From: Hoplostethus atlanticus
Taxonomy: Eukaryota; Chordata; Actinopteri; Trachichthyiformes; Trachichthyidae
NCBI GenBank assembly: GCA_034670405.1
Contig: JAXDDX010000004.1
Span: 4,260,001-4,324,000 of the forward strand
Direction: 5' to 3'
Length of the DNA: 64,000 nt
The number at the start of each line of letters is the position of its first letter. The stretch's first letter is position 1. Below, piece by piece: positions 10,793 through 24,556 of the stretch. The notes beneath the pieces are model-generated. The model had not been told where the DNA came from, made no database searches, and saw nothing but the letters and a program-made list of their open reading frames with translations. A program made the translations under genes and the position numbers.

Positions 10793-13700
10793 ATGGCGAC
10801 TACAGCAATGAGATCACTATTGAAGACAAGGGTAAGAGTGAACGGTAAAAACAATGACAACTCGCTTCAGTTACAAATGATGCCAAGAGCTTTTGACAGT
10901 GTTTACAGAGTACTAGGTGTCATGCAGGATTTAGTTCTACGGACCAATTTATTCCTCACATATGCAATTAAGTGTTTAAGTGTTTAGAACAATTCTGGTG
11001 CATATTGCATCAGCAGGGTGTAGGTTTTTGAAATAGGTAACCTTCAGCTGACTTTTAAGAAACTGATGGCATGTCACCTGCTCTCTGAGCACACTTTTCC
11101 TGTCATTTTATAATTTTATGGAAATCTCTCACAGTGCACCGACTAGCTGAACTACTTTCAGGCTCCAGGCCCATTCTGCAAGCTTGACTTTGTCCCCTCA
11201 AATGTGCTGTCATGACTGTCTGCTTCGTAGTTGCACATTAATCTTGTACAAGCTAGTTGAAACTGGAAACAACTGGATTATTTTTGCATTCAGTGTTTTA
11301 CTAAAATGAAAAGCTCACCTACCATTAAGGTATTTTACGGTTATTGATTATTTTTTGCCTGCTGGACTTTCTTCACAGGTCCCACTTCAAGTTGGCCGCA
11401 TGTGCTACTCCTCATCAGTGGTGAGTTGATTAAGTTTTACTGAGATCGGTGTCAGCCGGCGGTTACACTACACGGTGAGACTGGCTTAACATCAGATATT
11501 ACTCATGAGTCATTCATCTGCTGAAAAGACATCTCTCCTCACAGCCCACCACTAAGCTGTTCATCGATGGGAAGTTTGTTGAATCCAAGAGTGCAGAATG
11601 GCTGGATATTCACAATCCTGTAAGTATGTCACCGGCCTGGATTGCTGAACAGTGCACTCATTTTAGGACCATCCTCACCTAGTTGCATTAGGTGTGTCTT
11701 ATAGCTGGAGTACTTCATGGTGGCCAGACGTTGCCTGGCTTTCTCTGACATGGCTTTGAGCAGCAAAATCTACTAAGGTAAAAAAGTTCAAAGTTAAATG
11801 CCACAGTCTTTACTGCACAAACAGGTTTCTCTGCTTAAATGATGTAACCCTCTGTAAAGTTCTTGTACCTCAGGTGAACATCAGTTAGGGTTTACCTGTT
11901 ACACAATTTATACCAAACTGAAAAAAACACTCCTTGCTGTATGAAACTTAAAGCAGTTTAATCTTTGGTTTTGTTTTTTTAAATGTATTTTTATATGCTA
12001 TATGCTATATACAATATACATGAAACAACAGATTTCCATTAACCATTTTATAACCCTCTCCCTAATCCCCCTCCCTTTCCTCGTCACTTGTATAAAGTAC
12101 ATTTACAAGGTAAAAAATTAAATATATAATATTATAATCTAATTTAATATAATAAGTTATAATAATAAAACTGAATGAAAAATAAAAATGGTGTACCTTT
12201 TGTACACTGCACTATCACTCAGTCATACATCATTCAATTGTCCCTGTTGTGTAAGGTGGATCCCCAAATCACTATAGTCTAATTAACACATTATTCAGTT
12301 TGCCTCTCAGTATGTTGTGTTTTTCCATTGACATACAATGAGCCATATTTTTATCGAAGTGTCAATGCTAGGTCTACCAATTTTCTTCCAGCCTGCAGTA
12401 TACACATATCAATGAAGACCAAACCTCAAACGAAGGCCAGGAGGATATAGTCCCAAGATAATAACTTGGGTTCCATGGGCGTCTTAACAGACAGAATATT
12501 TTCTTAAAAGTTTAAGTAGTTTAATCTTTAGAGTATTTCTGTTGTAAATGTAGTCATTCTGTTGTCGTTTGTGTCACTAAGGCGTTCTTTCCTCTGCTCT
12601 GTTCTAGGCTACCAATGAGGTGATTGCCCGTGTGCCCAAGGCCACCCAGGAGGAGATGCAGGCTGCTGTGGACTCCTGCTCCAGGGCCTACCACTCCTGG
12701 TCTGAGACCTCCATCTTGACTCGACAGCAGATCTTTCTGCGCTATCAGATGCTTATCAAGGACAACATTGTAAGTTCAAGACTCACAAAGTGAAAGCTGC
12801 CACAACTTGTAGTACAGTGTAAAATGGTTTGTTCAGCTCTTTGTTTATTATAGCTGGATGCAGTCGCCTCCCTAGATGTTCCTGTTGCATCTTCACAGAT
12901 TCAGCATAATCATATTTGACACCTTTTTATAGCAAGTCCAGATTTCTTGACTTTGCATCTGTTATCTCTAATTGATAAACTGACTGACCACAGTGGTTCA
13001 TAGACTGTTGTTTACTTTAGCTGCTGACACGCTAGTTCAGGTTGAAAATAGAGGGCTGATATGAGGATTGCCTTATGTTTCAGAAAGAACTGGCCAAGTC
13101 AATCACCTTGGAACAGGGCAAGACCCTTGCAGATGCAGAAGGGGATGTGTTCAGAGGATTGCGTAAGTCACATACACACATACACATACCTTTTCAAAGG
13201 GTAACATGTAGGTAAATGTTTGACTGTTAGCCTACAACTGCTTTAACTTTGCAGTTGCAGTAATGGTTAATCAGTACACTGCTTGATAGCAATATTTGAA
13301 ACCAGAGCTGGTATCTTGAAATCAGCTGGATCGCTCTACTAGTATTAAGGCAAGGAAGGTAATGAAGATTTATTCAAGAAAACAAGTGAGATTATCTTTC
13401 CCTATCGGCTTCCTTGTTTTAAGAAAAATATTTAAAAACTCAATACCAGACTAGATGACTTCTTTAAATGGATATTTTTTGCAGTGTAAATTTTTGACTG
13501 AAATTGCAATCTCTTTGTTTACCAATATTGCATATGTAAACAAACCTTTCATAACTTCTTAACGAATTTGAAATACTTCTACCATTCTTTATGTTTGGCA
13601 TTCTTTCCATCAATTTGAGAGTGAAAACTATCCCATGTTTTGACTTCCTGTGATGTGGCTACCTTTGACATTTACGTTTGAATTATGGATTGGGCTTTAA

Positions 13701-16700
13701 ATTCTTCTCTCCAGAGGTTGTGGAGCACACCTGCAGCATCACCTCTCTGATGCTTGGCGAGACCCTACCCTCCATTACCAAGGACATGGACACCTACACC
13801 TACCGCCTGCCCATCGGTGTGTGTGCCGGCATTGCCCCCTTCAACTTCCCTGCCATGATCCCTCTGTGGATGTTCCCCATGGGCATGGTGTGTGGCAACA
13901 CCTACCTCCTGAAGCCCTCGGAGCGTGTGCCAACCTGCACCATGCTGCTGGCTAAGATGCTGCAGGATGCTGGAGCTCCAGACGGAACGCTCAACATCAT
14001 CCATGGCCAACATGACGGTAAGAGTTGGTCACAGTCATGCATACGGCTCTCTATCCGTTACGGTACACTGCACTACCTATAGCCTTTGATTGCTGGTATA
14101 GACAGTTTATACAGTATGTCTCAACTGGGAGTAGCCTATAGTTGTTCTAAGTTTAGAAATTACTGGCTAACGTTGTGAACTAGGGATAAGCCTAAGTGTA
14201 GGTGAAGTTAGTGTTGAACCTTCTTGAGGTGTCATGGGTCTAATTCCAAGTCGCCTACTTGGTAACCCCGGTGACATACCCGCTCTCACCCACCCCTCTA
14301 ACATCCAAGCTAGGTTTCTATGTGGGTACTCCCATAGTAGCAAAAGCGATAGTTACATCATCATATCCTGTTTATTGGTAAATGCCGTACCCCGCAGCAT
14401 GAGTTGTGATATCACTGGTTGGGATGTTGATGTTTCCATAATTGTCTTTCTCTCCCAGCTGTAAATTTCATCTGTGATGATCCAGCCATCAAGGCAATCA
14501 GCTTTGTGGGCTCAAATCAAGCCGGAGAGTATATTTACGAGAGGGGCAGCAAAAATGGCAAGAGGGTCCAGTCTAACATGGTGAGTGTCAAAGAAAGAAC
14601 TCTAATGCATGGTGTCTGACTGTTTCCCTAAATGACCACAAGGTGGTGGGATTGGCCAACAAATTCTTGCTGGCTTTTTGACCCTATTATCATCACTCCT
14701 CCTCATTGCCAACTGTACAGATGAGGTGAGGAGCAGAGATTGTGATTGGGAATTATAAATGTTCCACCTGTTCCTATCAGTTCCCTCTATCAAAGTATTG
14801 GAATGGAATGAATTGTGGCACAAGTAGAGCATTTAAAATGAACAATATATTTATTTAAAAACAACATGCAGTTCCATCCCATGATATTATATGCACTCAT
14901 TTGTGACTGACCAATTTCTGTAATCTGAAGATGAAATAGTTGGAGGCTAACCGCTTCTCGTGTTGTGTAGGGAGCCAAAAACCATGGTGTGGTGATGCCT
15001 GATGCCAACAAGGAGAACACTCTGAATCAGCTTGTGGGCGCAGCGTTTGGGGCAGCAGGGCAGCGCTGCATGGCTCTCTCCACAGCCATTCTGGTGGGCG
15101 AAGCACGCAGCTGGCTGCCGGAACTGGTGGAGCGCGCCAAGGCTCTGCGAGTGAATGCAGGTACCCCTCCCTCTCGCCCCGCCCTCCACATCTTTGTCTC
15201 CTGAACCCCTGTTCAGCCCCGAGGGCCTTAGGTTCAGTCCTCTTGGGGCCACCCACGCCGCCCTAACCGCACCTCTCGCCATTTACCCCGCTGTAACTTC
15301 ACAAAGGATCCAGCTTGGAGAGAGGGCTTGTTGAGTCAACCATGCTGCAAATTTGTGGCCAGATCTGCGGTCCTGAGCTAAATAGTGGTTCAGAACATCA
15401 AATCCTTTTAGAAAGGAAGTTGATGTGGAGTATGAGAAAGATTGATTGTCTCTATTTGCAGTGATATGGACTCTAAGGTTTCCTGTGTAGCCCTAAGCAT
15501 CCATTTGTGAGGGAGTGCCTCACGGTGTCCCTCACACTGGCTTTTGTGTGTGTGTGGGTAAAGGAGTATTTCAGTGCCAGTAACCTTCATGCGTGCATCT
15601 CATGCGGGTGCAATTGTATGTAACCTTATAACTGGTTGTTTTTGGGGCCCTGCTAGGGGACCAGCCCGGTGCAGATGTGGGGCCCCTGATATCTCCACAA
15701 GCAAAAGAGAGAGTCTGCAGCCTGATCCAGAGTGGAGTGGATGAGGGAGCTACACTGCTCCTGGATGGTAGGAGCGTCAAGGTCAAGGGTTATGAGAATG
15801 GCAACTTTGTTGGACCCACCATCATCAGCAAAGTCACAGTATGTGGGTTCATGTCTCTATGTGCACACGCACAGTCAATTGTTTAAACCTGTTTGCATCG
15901 GAGTACCATGAAGAACTACTAAAAGTTTAAAGTTTGACGTAAGGCCTCCTCTTTCGTGTTTCCCCAGCCCCAGATGAAGTGCTATTCTGAAGAAATCTTC
16001 GGGCCTGTGTTGGTTGTTCTCGAGGCAGACACTTTGGATGATGCCATCAGCTTGGTCAACAGGAACCCCTATGGCAACGGCACAGCTATCTTCACCACAA
16101 ATGGCGCCGCCGCACGCAAATACACTCACGAGGTGGATGTGGGCCAGGTGAGTGGCTACAACCTCCAAATGTGTTCTTCTGTTTTGGGAGAAAGGAGACA
16201 TTCACAATCCTCTGTCATGTCTATACAGCATCTCAAACAAGGAGCACATCACACTTCTGTTTGAAAACGTACACGCACATAAAAAACGATTATTTTCCGT
16301 CACAAGTATAGCCTTGTTTGCTCCTGACTTAAAATATACACGTTGGCATCCCCTTCCCCACCCCATGAAGACTACAAATAGTCAGAGCAAACATATCAAA
16401 ACAGGGGGGACATAGAAACATTTTTCCTGCTATGATTAGAGGAGGGGGAATCTTAAATTAAACTCAAAAGGGATTCCTAGGATCCTGTTCAACGTTTAAG
16501 CATAAATATGGCCAGCCTTTACCCTGTTTGTTTGCTTGTGGAGCCTAGTTATGCTCTGTGTTTGCTGTTCACATGTCGGGGAATGCTGTGCAGGCCATGT
16601 GCCGTACTCCTCTCCAAACCTCGATGCAACAAGCTCCTTTTCTTTTTTTTTCCCCCCCGCACCTTGGCCAAAAGGCCCTGACTACAGTGTCCAAACCTAT

Positions 16701-17321
16701 TCCCGCAGTTTCAAACATTCTGAACCAACCATGCCAGTTTCTAGTGCCTTCAAAAACAAAATGATTTGTTTGGTTCGTCTTCCCTTTCATAAGTAAGGGC
16801 ATACTAAACTCTCAAAGCTGCGAATATAAGCCACTGTTTAGGTTTGTTTAGTGCTGTTGTGTCTTGTTTTGTTTTTTAAGAAGCATAGGGTGCACCACAT
16901 CTCTCATCAGCCCCATCTTACTCCTCCACTGACTTGGATCCAGGGCACTGTTTTACAAAGCTTACACTTATGGAAATGAATGGGGGAAAATGCTTCTGTT
17001 CTGCAGATTGGGGTCAATGTTCCCATCCCTGTACCGCTGCCTATGTTCTCCTTCACTGGATCAAAAGGATCCTTCAGAGGTGACACCAACTTCTATGGTA
17101 AACAAGTAAGTATCAAACAAACAACTGTGTCTTAGTCTTACGAGTTCAAGGAAATCATACTTGTAGCAGTCTGTAAGTCTTGAGGTAACTGCTTTTTTTT
17201 TTTTATTTCTCTTCAGGGCATCCAGTTTTACACACAGATCAAAACTGTAACTTCGCAATGGAAAGCTGAAGATGCCACCTTGCAAAGACCCGCAGTTACC
17301 ATGCCTACCATGGGACGCTAA
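10793..17321 (+). CDS. aldh6a1: methylmalonate-semialdehyde dehydrogenase, mitochondrial
   Basis: Twelve exons (10793-10831, 11379-11420, 11545-11619, 12608-12769, 13084-13162, 13715-14017, 14459-14580, 14971-15160, 15657-15838, 15968-16147, 17007-17105, 17217-17321) give 525 aa. The enzyme is the CoA-dependent mitochondrial dehydrogenase that turns methylmalonate and malonate semialdehydes into propionyl-CoA and acetyl-CoA in valine and thymine breakdown. The N-terminus ([20 protein letters not shown]) is basic and lacks acid residues, as a mitochondrial presequence should. Family landmarks are [42 protein letters not shown] core (here [15 protein letters not shown]), [23 protein letters not shown], the catalytic Cys near residue 307 in [11 protein letters not shown], and [19 protein letters not shown]. 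The ATG sits in a good Kozak context (CCACCATGG). It shares its upstream region with gstz1 and converges on bbof1. Confidence 0.96.
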
Positions 17322-17936
17322 CTGGCTAGTTTAAAGCCCATCCTACCTGTGTTTTGTGAATTGAAATGTGCAAACTACTGTTCAGTCCAGTAAGCCCAAA
17401 AGGCCTTGATACCCCTCTTCCACACGCACAACACAGGCCTTAATGGTTAGAAAATGTATTGAAGACAGCTTTTATTTTCAACTAAATGACTGTAATGTAA
17501 TTTGTTAAATAACAGTTCCCGCCTATTTTATACTAGCGATGTGTATATAAAGCTACTCCTGCTCTCCAAATGTAAGCCCACCATGGCCATGTAGCCAAGA
17601 CACTTCTGACACTACTACTATTACTACCTTTCTTTTCTCCCGATGCAGCACCAGTATTGAAACTGACTGTCAGGGATCCAATTATGGTGCAACATCAGCA
17701 CTACATGGTCAGAAAAGGTAACATTTAAATAAAGAGACATTTCAACTGGGGTGTGAGAATGAGAGAAAATTCATATGAGTCTTATATATTTTAAGGTTTT
17801 TATCACGAGCACAAATAAATATCTTGCATTCTAATACACACATAATTGACATTCTGCGGGACGGTTGCATACGCAGCAGCAGACAGCCCAGAGTGTGAGT
17901 GATGGTGATATGGAAGCATCCAGGGCCAGACAGAGG
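17322..17936. other. 3' ends of aldh6a1 and bbof1
   Basis: The aldh6a1 3' UTR ends near an AATAAA at 17728-17733. No canonical minus-strand signal was found below the bbof1 stop, so bbof1 may use a variant such as GATAAA near 17798 and its 3' end may overlap that of aldh6a1. Nothing else is seen here. Confidence 0.5.
17728..17733 (+). promoter_or_regulatory. polyadenylation signal of aldh6a1
   Basis: AATAAA about 400 bp after the aldh6a1 stop codon, followed by T-rich sequence. Confidence 0.6.
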
Positions 17937-20900
17937 TCATGTGGTGTGTATATCCGGCAGGCTGTTTGGGTTGGATGGCAGGTTGGACACAGGCGCCTGG
18001 GTGAGGAAGATCACCGGGGACAGCTCCTCTGTAATTCTGGAAGACAGTCATCATTATGTATCGCGAAAATGAAACTGCCTGATAAATCACATGCAGGCAT
18101 CACAGTCTCACACTGAAATGCTTTTTTGCCAAACATGCAATGCGGGACCAATAAATCTGCACAGGCTTTGTAATTACAAGGAGAAAATATAACTTGGATT
18201 CTCATGCATTCCTTTGGTGCCTTACCCAGCAGCATCACTGTCAATATGGTTCTTCTCAGAGGATGCAGACAAAGCCAAAGGTTGGCCGGGTTTCCTTTGA
18301 GGAAAATACAGAGTTACAATGATTTGGAAAGGCCATGTTTTAACATACTTGTGTGTCTAGTCTGTCCGGCCTGTAGACAGCCTTGGAAAGGGGTTACTCT
18401 GGGTGAACACAAAGCACATGGACTGAAATACTCTAAATTGACCCGCTGGAGTCTCCAAATGCTGTATGTTATTCCGCTGGACTAGGTGCCAGACCACTGT
18501 GAACATGGATATATATCTACTCTGCCCTGCCATACCCCCATACATTCAGATCCCCTGCATACTCCTTTCTGAAAATCATGTTACCAGCTGCTCCCTGACC
18601 ACAAGTGTTCAAAGAACAAAATAAACTCAGAGTGCACGTGAAGTGGGGCCAATAGGCTGAAGTCAAATCGACGTGACCAGATGTTTGTTTCCAAGCACAC
18701 GACTCTGTGGCCGGACCTATTTTTACTATTGTGCCCAGACTCTTTCTTCATTCTTTTTAAGCAGCTGGACGGAAAAGAAAATTGGTTGAAGCCTAACTGA
18801 TGTTTTATGGTATCCTCTTCTGCTGAGAAAAAGGCTGTTTAAGACATTAAAAAGAGGGAGGAGTCACAAACGGGTTCAGACTGAACTACTGCTCGGTGTC
18901 GCTGCATTTTGTTATTAAGAGTTAATCGTGACAGAAGTGTCGATTTCATGTTCAATGATGTGGATGGTATTATCTAGGCTGAAATGGAAAGAGGAAGCAA
19001 CTTAAACAGCCAGCAGTTCTGTTCCTAACTCAGTCATCCACATGTGTCAGTTGTGGGAGGTTTTACAATACCTTGCCCGCTGTCCATTCATTTTTGCAAA
19101 GAGAAGCCTAAGCACTTTCTCCTTCTGCTCCCAAGTGAGGTCTGATATGTCAACCTTGTTGCCCTGTACTTGAGTCCTGAAAAAACAATGGTAGAGGAAA
19201 TCAGAATGAATGTGAACCACAACTATTACACACATTCATTTACTTAACATAAGCTGTATCAAGATGTGAACTGTGTGTTATATTGGGGGTTGGATGACCA
19301 CTGAGTGAGTTGCAGGTGACTTGGTGCTGATACTCATGAGCCATGAAAAATGTAACAAAGACAATAACACAATAAGTTGTGGGAGTGAAGGGAATAGGAC
19401 CTACCACCTCTCAGCCTCCTCCATGTCTGAATAGACACAGTTGGTACTGTGGGGGTTTTTATGGAAGGTGCGGATGAGGGGGTACTTCAGTTTTCCTGCT
19501 CTGGCCTCACTCGTCCTCCTACGGTAGGCCTGTAGTGCTTCCTCCCTGTATTGCAGCCTGCTAGCCTGGATCTCCTGCTTCACCTGAAACAGCGCCTCAT
19601 GGAAGAACCGCTCCATCTCTGTGCGCTGCTCTACAATGCTGCCTGCCAGCCGCTTGATGCGGCCCAGCTCCTTCTCTCGCATGGCCAGCACCTTCTGCAG
19701 CTTCTCCAACTCCACCTGGCTGGCCTGGGTGGTGACCAGGGCCCGCTGCTGGGTCCCCTCCTTCTCCTGCTCAAATTCCCCAACCATCAGCTCCAGGGCC
19801 TGCTCCAGGGTGGCCACCTTGGCCTTCAGTTCAGATATCTCCTCCCTCTGGGCCTTCATCTCAGCCACATTCTTCTTCGTCATCATCTCACCAGTCCCCT
19901 GGGAGTGGAAGTAGAAGTAAGATCAAGATCAAGCTTACTTTGTGGAGCTATTTAATTTCCATGCCTATACAGAGATAACCGAGCAGCTAAACATTTGTGG
20001 TTTATCAGCAATTACATAATATTTCATCCAATCACATCCGAGTGATTTCTAAGAAATTCTTGGCTTCGTTGTTGAGTAGCCAACATTTCTAGTAGGTGGA
20101 TTTGGTCTTTTCCTTGATTTATTGAAATTATCAGGGGTATGATTAAGGTGCCCAATATTTGTTTTTCTTAGAGAATCAGTGCCGGAAAACCGTGAGGGGG
20201 GAAGCCACTGAATTTGAACCCATACACCAGTGGAAACTCACCACAACCACCAACCACTGAGAGGCTGGCTAGTAGTCAGGAGGTGAGGGGAAAGTAGGAC
20301 CACAAGCAAAATATACACGGTCAGCATAAGTAAACAACACAAGGGAAAAACCACCTGAAATATATTCCCCCACAGATCTGACAAGTGCTTCATAACTGTA
20401 ATGATTGAAAATGTTTTTTTTGGAGATGAATGGTCTCTGTCCAAGGACTGTCAGTGCCTAATAGTAACATTCCTATTTGCTGTCCCATGGTTCAAATGTA
20501 CCTTGTTCAGTGCCAGAGAGGTGTTTTCCTCAGCCAATGACGACGTCAATTTCTGCAGGTCCTCTGCCTCCTTCATGTGATAGTTCAGCGCTTCATTGAG
20601 ACGGACGTTTTCCTTGAACACAGAGCGTGAGGCGTCGTCCAGCAGCCTAATATTTTTCAGTACAAACATATTAGCCATCAAAGAATTGAGCTTCTCATAT
20701 CATGCTTCAAATTGTCTGTAATTATTAACTGGGATTTCCACCACTGCTATGAATCTTGACTCAGACCTGTGTCAAACAGTATTTGTTTTTATGCTGCATG
20801 GAGTACCAGATGTGTTGGGTTTGCAAAATAGGACAATACGAGTATAGCACAAGTATTTTAAAGTCAATTTAACATACTTTTCTGCCATTGACAGCTTACC

Positions 20901-23900
20901 TGACACTCTGAACTGTCCTGATACAGTTAACTCCACCATCTGGTATTTCAAGTAGAATAATACAAATGCTAAGAATTATTGTCAAATGCTGTTTGGCAGT
21001 AGTGTTTACCAGACAAGTGGTAAATTGCCATTGGAAGTGAACAGATTGGGATCTGACCATGTAGAGAACAAGTCACGTTTCTTGGTTCTTAGTCAGCAAA
21101 TTAAGCGAAACTGGGTCAAGTCTGCTTGGTTTTAAAGACAAGTTGAGTGTGTTTAAACTTAAATCAATTACTGTCACTGAAGACTAAAATCAGCAAGGCC
21201 ACACCAGTATCAATGTTGATGTTTTACGAGCTGTAAAAAATAACTAAACACAGCAGAGGCAAAATATACTTCTTATGGTTTCAAAACTAATAAACAGAGG
21301 TCTTCCACACATACTCTACACCCTCCTCTCTGCAAGGCATTCTGGGACAGCCGAGGATGTGATTATTGGCTTAGGTGATGTACATTATCTTAAACATACA
21401 GTGTGGTCAAGATAATAACCTTAGTTTGTTTTACATATATATATATATATATATAAATGACATATATTTTTCCCTTCTCTTCCTCATTCCCTGCAGGTCC
21501 AGATTGAAGAATAAAATTAGCTTGTAATGGGACAGCAGAGACACACTCACACAATGGCTTCATTGTGGGCCCTCTCAGCCAGCAGGGCTATCCTCTGCTC
21601 AGCTTCCTTCTCCAGGCGAGCCTGCAGGGCAATGCACACAACTTACTCTTCCACCTGGGCCTCCCAGCTAGGTTAGGCTAAATACACAAAAATCTCTGCT
21701 TGGTTAAATATCATTTAAGATTTTGATCATATCAGCTGGTAGCTAGTTTTTTATAAAGCTCATCTGTCCATGAACAGGTGTCATAACTCTTTTATAAATT
21801 GTATGATTTATTGTTGAGTCTGATCAATTTCACAGTGTATCCATTTGAATATTCTTCATTAACTCATTTATGGACAAGAACAGGAAATATTTGCCAGTGT
21901 GTCTTTAAGACGATACAATACCTTTTCACTGAAGAATTTGTGCTCCATTCTAGCCAGGTTTTCCCTGTGCTCCTTTTCACCCATATACATGCTTTCTCTA
22001 ATCTAGAAAACACATAGATAATGGTTACTGGTAACATTCAGTGACAAAGACCAACCACTGTTGTAAAGAAACTTTATCCTATTTTGCCTCACGCTAATGA
22101 GCTCCTGCTCCATTTGGGCTTTCTTCTTCCGAAACTCCTTGATTGTCTTCAGTTCTCCCTGGATCATGTTAAAGTCATTGGATCTCTTTTTGAACTTGTT
22201 CTCCAACTGATCAATTTGAAATGTGTAATCTCCAACCTGTTACAACCAATCATATGATTAGATACATACAACAATCTTCTGTAGAAAACATTAGCAAATA
22301 CATTAACTGTATGCAGTTAAATATTCAGGAATAGTACAGATCTCGCCTCCCTGCAGCTCCATAGCAATGGCTACAGTTTCCAGGAACAGAGAACAGCTCA
22401 TAACAGCTGGGAAGAAACCCTTGTCTAAAAGTTCACATGGATTATGCCCTTTGTAATCCAACCCAACCTAAGCACAGATCAGTCAGCTAAATACCTCAAA
22501 CCAGAACAAACTGCTATTGTGGATACACCAGTCAGAGCAAAAATGTGACAGTGACCAAAGTCATGAGAGACAAGCAAAACATGCACCCACAATGATGTAC
22601 ATGACGACTAAATGAGAGGTTATCGACCATCTGATTACAGGTTTAGGCCTAATTGTTATTGTTCAGATAACTCTGCATATGTTCTTCTACAACATAAATG
22701 TGCCGATCTGCAGTATGTATGCAAGTTGGTTTGCAGTATACAATTTTCAGGACTGCCTGTGATCTATCATCTTTTCAAAAAATATCCACCAGGTCAAAGT
22801 GGCAATGTGCTTAGTGTCGCATTTAACTCTCTTTTTTCCTAATGCTGTGTGGTAACTGCAGTTGGAAAACTCTTTATGAAATAATTATTTGGCTGCCTGA
22901 TTTTCTCAACACTGAGTTTCATCATGTCTAACTCCTTAGACAGAAGCCAGGGCACTCACGTTCTCTGAGTGCCTTTGATGAAGTAGTTTCCATTAGCTAA
23001 GTCAATTTTCAAGATGAACCATTTTATCGCCTCGCAATGAGAAAAGGGCTTTGAGGAGAATGTCTTGAAGTCACATCTTTAGAGTCAACCACAACAATAT
23101 TTTTTTCCAACATGGACATATATGACAGTTCCATGCATGTCTAAAATAGGGATGTTTCAAGTTGGTCCAGACCAAGCCTCTTTTTTGTTCCTCAGAAGCT
23201 TATTGGATCCCATTTTACCAGCATGAAGTAAGAGCTGGAAGATGGAAAACAGCTGTTCGCAAACACAGCATTTTTTTGCACACTTGAGCCTTGTTATGAT
23301 GTATGAATATAGTAATGGTAGTTTGATAATTTGATCATAACTACAATTAATAGAGGTCAATAAAGATCCAGTGTCAAAATAAGCTCAAATTGTGTATGTT
23401 GCGTAACTTATACTGGTGTTTTAGAGCAAAGATCTGTGACAGGAATGGATAACACATCAAGACTAGCAGTGTGACTGTCTTTTCCAGACCGAGCACATTT
23501 AAATTATGTAGCCACTGACAAGGACTGAAATAATTTCAGACCATGTAACGAAATGTGAGTGTCTGTTTCTTTGTTTTATAACTTGTTTGGTTGCTGTTTT
23601 TACTTACATAATAAATGTCAGCATAATTACATAGAACCCAGCTGTTTAGACCCAGCGCAGCACATTTTTGAGATGCTACAGGTTTAATGTACACTTTTGT
23701 CACTTAAACCACAGTAAATGACAAGGTTTTGTATAAACTGTGTAGTCAGGTCTTTTCTCCTGCCTGTAAACCTACTGCACCCATGTCTCAGCTTACCAGT
23801 TTCTCCTGCTCTTCACGAGCAAGTACCCTTTGACTCCTCAGATGGTCCTCCAGGCTCATGATCTGTAAAACGGACGACATAGTGCTGCTGAACGGTTTAT

Positions 23901-24365
23901 CTCACATGCATGTTCATCTACACCATCACGTGTCTGTTATGTCCTTGCCAAACCGCATTCCGACCTTCTCCTCTTTCTCGGCATCCTTTCTCTTCAACAG
24001 GCCAATTATGTCAATCGTGTCCTTCTCTGCTCGATACTGCTGGTTGGTGAGTTCTTCATTGGCTCGTGCCAGGCTGCGGCAAGCTTCACGGTACTGCACG
24101 CGCGACTGCTCATTGACATCTAACCTGTTCTCCCAGAGAGCAGCGTTGGCCTTTGCCTTCTCGATGTCGGACTCTTTGTCGGCTTTTGACTCTTGTTTGC
24201 CTTCCTTCTTTCCTTTCCTACGACAAATAAAGTGTAGGAGAACGTCTTTTGAATGGACAAACAAAGTGGACAAAAATAAAAGTACGCAAAGCTAGTGTTA
24301 GCTCGCTGTTTCTCACTTACCCGCCTTTCCCCTTCTTTGCCCTTGATGGCTTTCTTCTTCGGCAT
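17937..24365 (-). CDS. bbof1: basal body-orientation factor 1 (CCDC176)
   Basis: Eleven exons in minus order (24321-24365, 23965-24207, 23797-23862, 22093-22236, 21922-22002, 21551-21621, 20502-20646, 19405-19898, 19072-19176, 18226-18294, 17937-18036) give about 520 aa, close to the human length. BBOF1 is a coiled-coil basal-body and axoneme protein needed to keep cilia aligned in multiciliated cells. The N-terminus is lysine-rich (MPKKKAIKGKEGE). Long heptad-rich helices follow, with family segments EKAKANAALWENRLDVNEQS, IALLAERAHNEAIV, VFKENVRLNEALNYHMKEAE, TEMERFFHEALFQVKQEI, YPLIRTFHKNPHSTNCV and DLTWEQKEKVLRLLFAKMNG. The start of exon 2 is uncertain by 3 bp: the obvious TAG acceptor gives the wrong phase, so an AG a few bases further in is used. 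Two RFX X-box motifs lie about 160-190 bp upstream of the start. Confidence 0.92.
21434..21458. repeat. AT microsatellite
   Basis: ATATAT run inside a bbof1 intron. Confidence 0.8.
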
Positions 24366-24525
24366 CACTACGGATACCGGGCTAAGATTAAAAACAACAA
24401 CACGCTTGCGTTGACTACTATACGATGTGATGCTTTGGACGTTAGTTAACCATTGGCAGTTAAAGTTTAACGATAGCAAACGTCAACGCTCCTGGTACCT
24501 GCAGGGAAGTTTTGTTTGGATATTT

Positions 24526-24539
24526 GTTGCCATAGCGAC
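24526..24539. promoter_or_regulatory. RFX X-box-like site upstream of bbof1 (distal copy in pair)
   Basis: GTTGCCATAGCGAC matches the RFX X-box consensus GTHNYYATRRNAAC at all but one fixed position (GAC for AAC). It lies about 160 bp upstream of the bbof1 start. RFX factors drive ciliary genes through such sites. Confidence 0.6.
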
Positions 24540-24542
24540 GCT

Positions 24543-24556
24543 GTCACCAAGGCAAC
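24543..24556. promoter_or_regulatory. RFX X-box upstream of bbof1 (second copy)
   Basis: GTCACCAAGGCAAC fits the form GTNRCC, two-base spacer, RGYAAC exactly, and begins four bases after the neighbouring X-box-like site. The tandem placement upstream of a ciliary gene supports function. Confidence 0.6.

Noticed and set aside
19551..19955. 134-codon Leu/Gln-rich plus-strand frame
   Set aside because: It is the antisense shadow of the large bbof1 coiled-coil exon.
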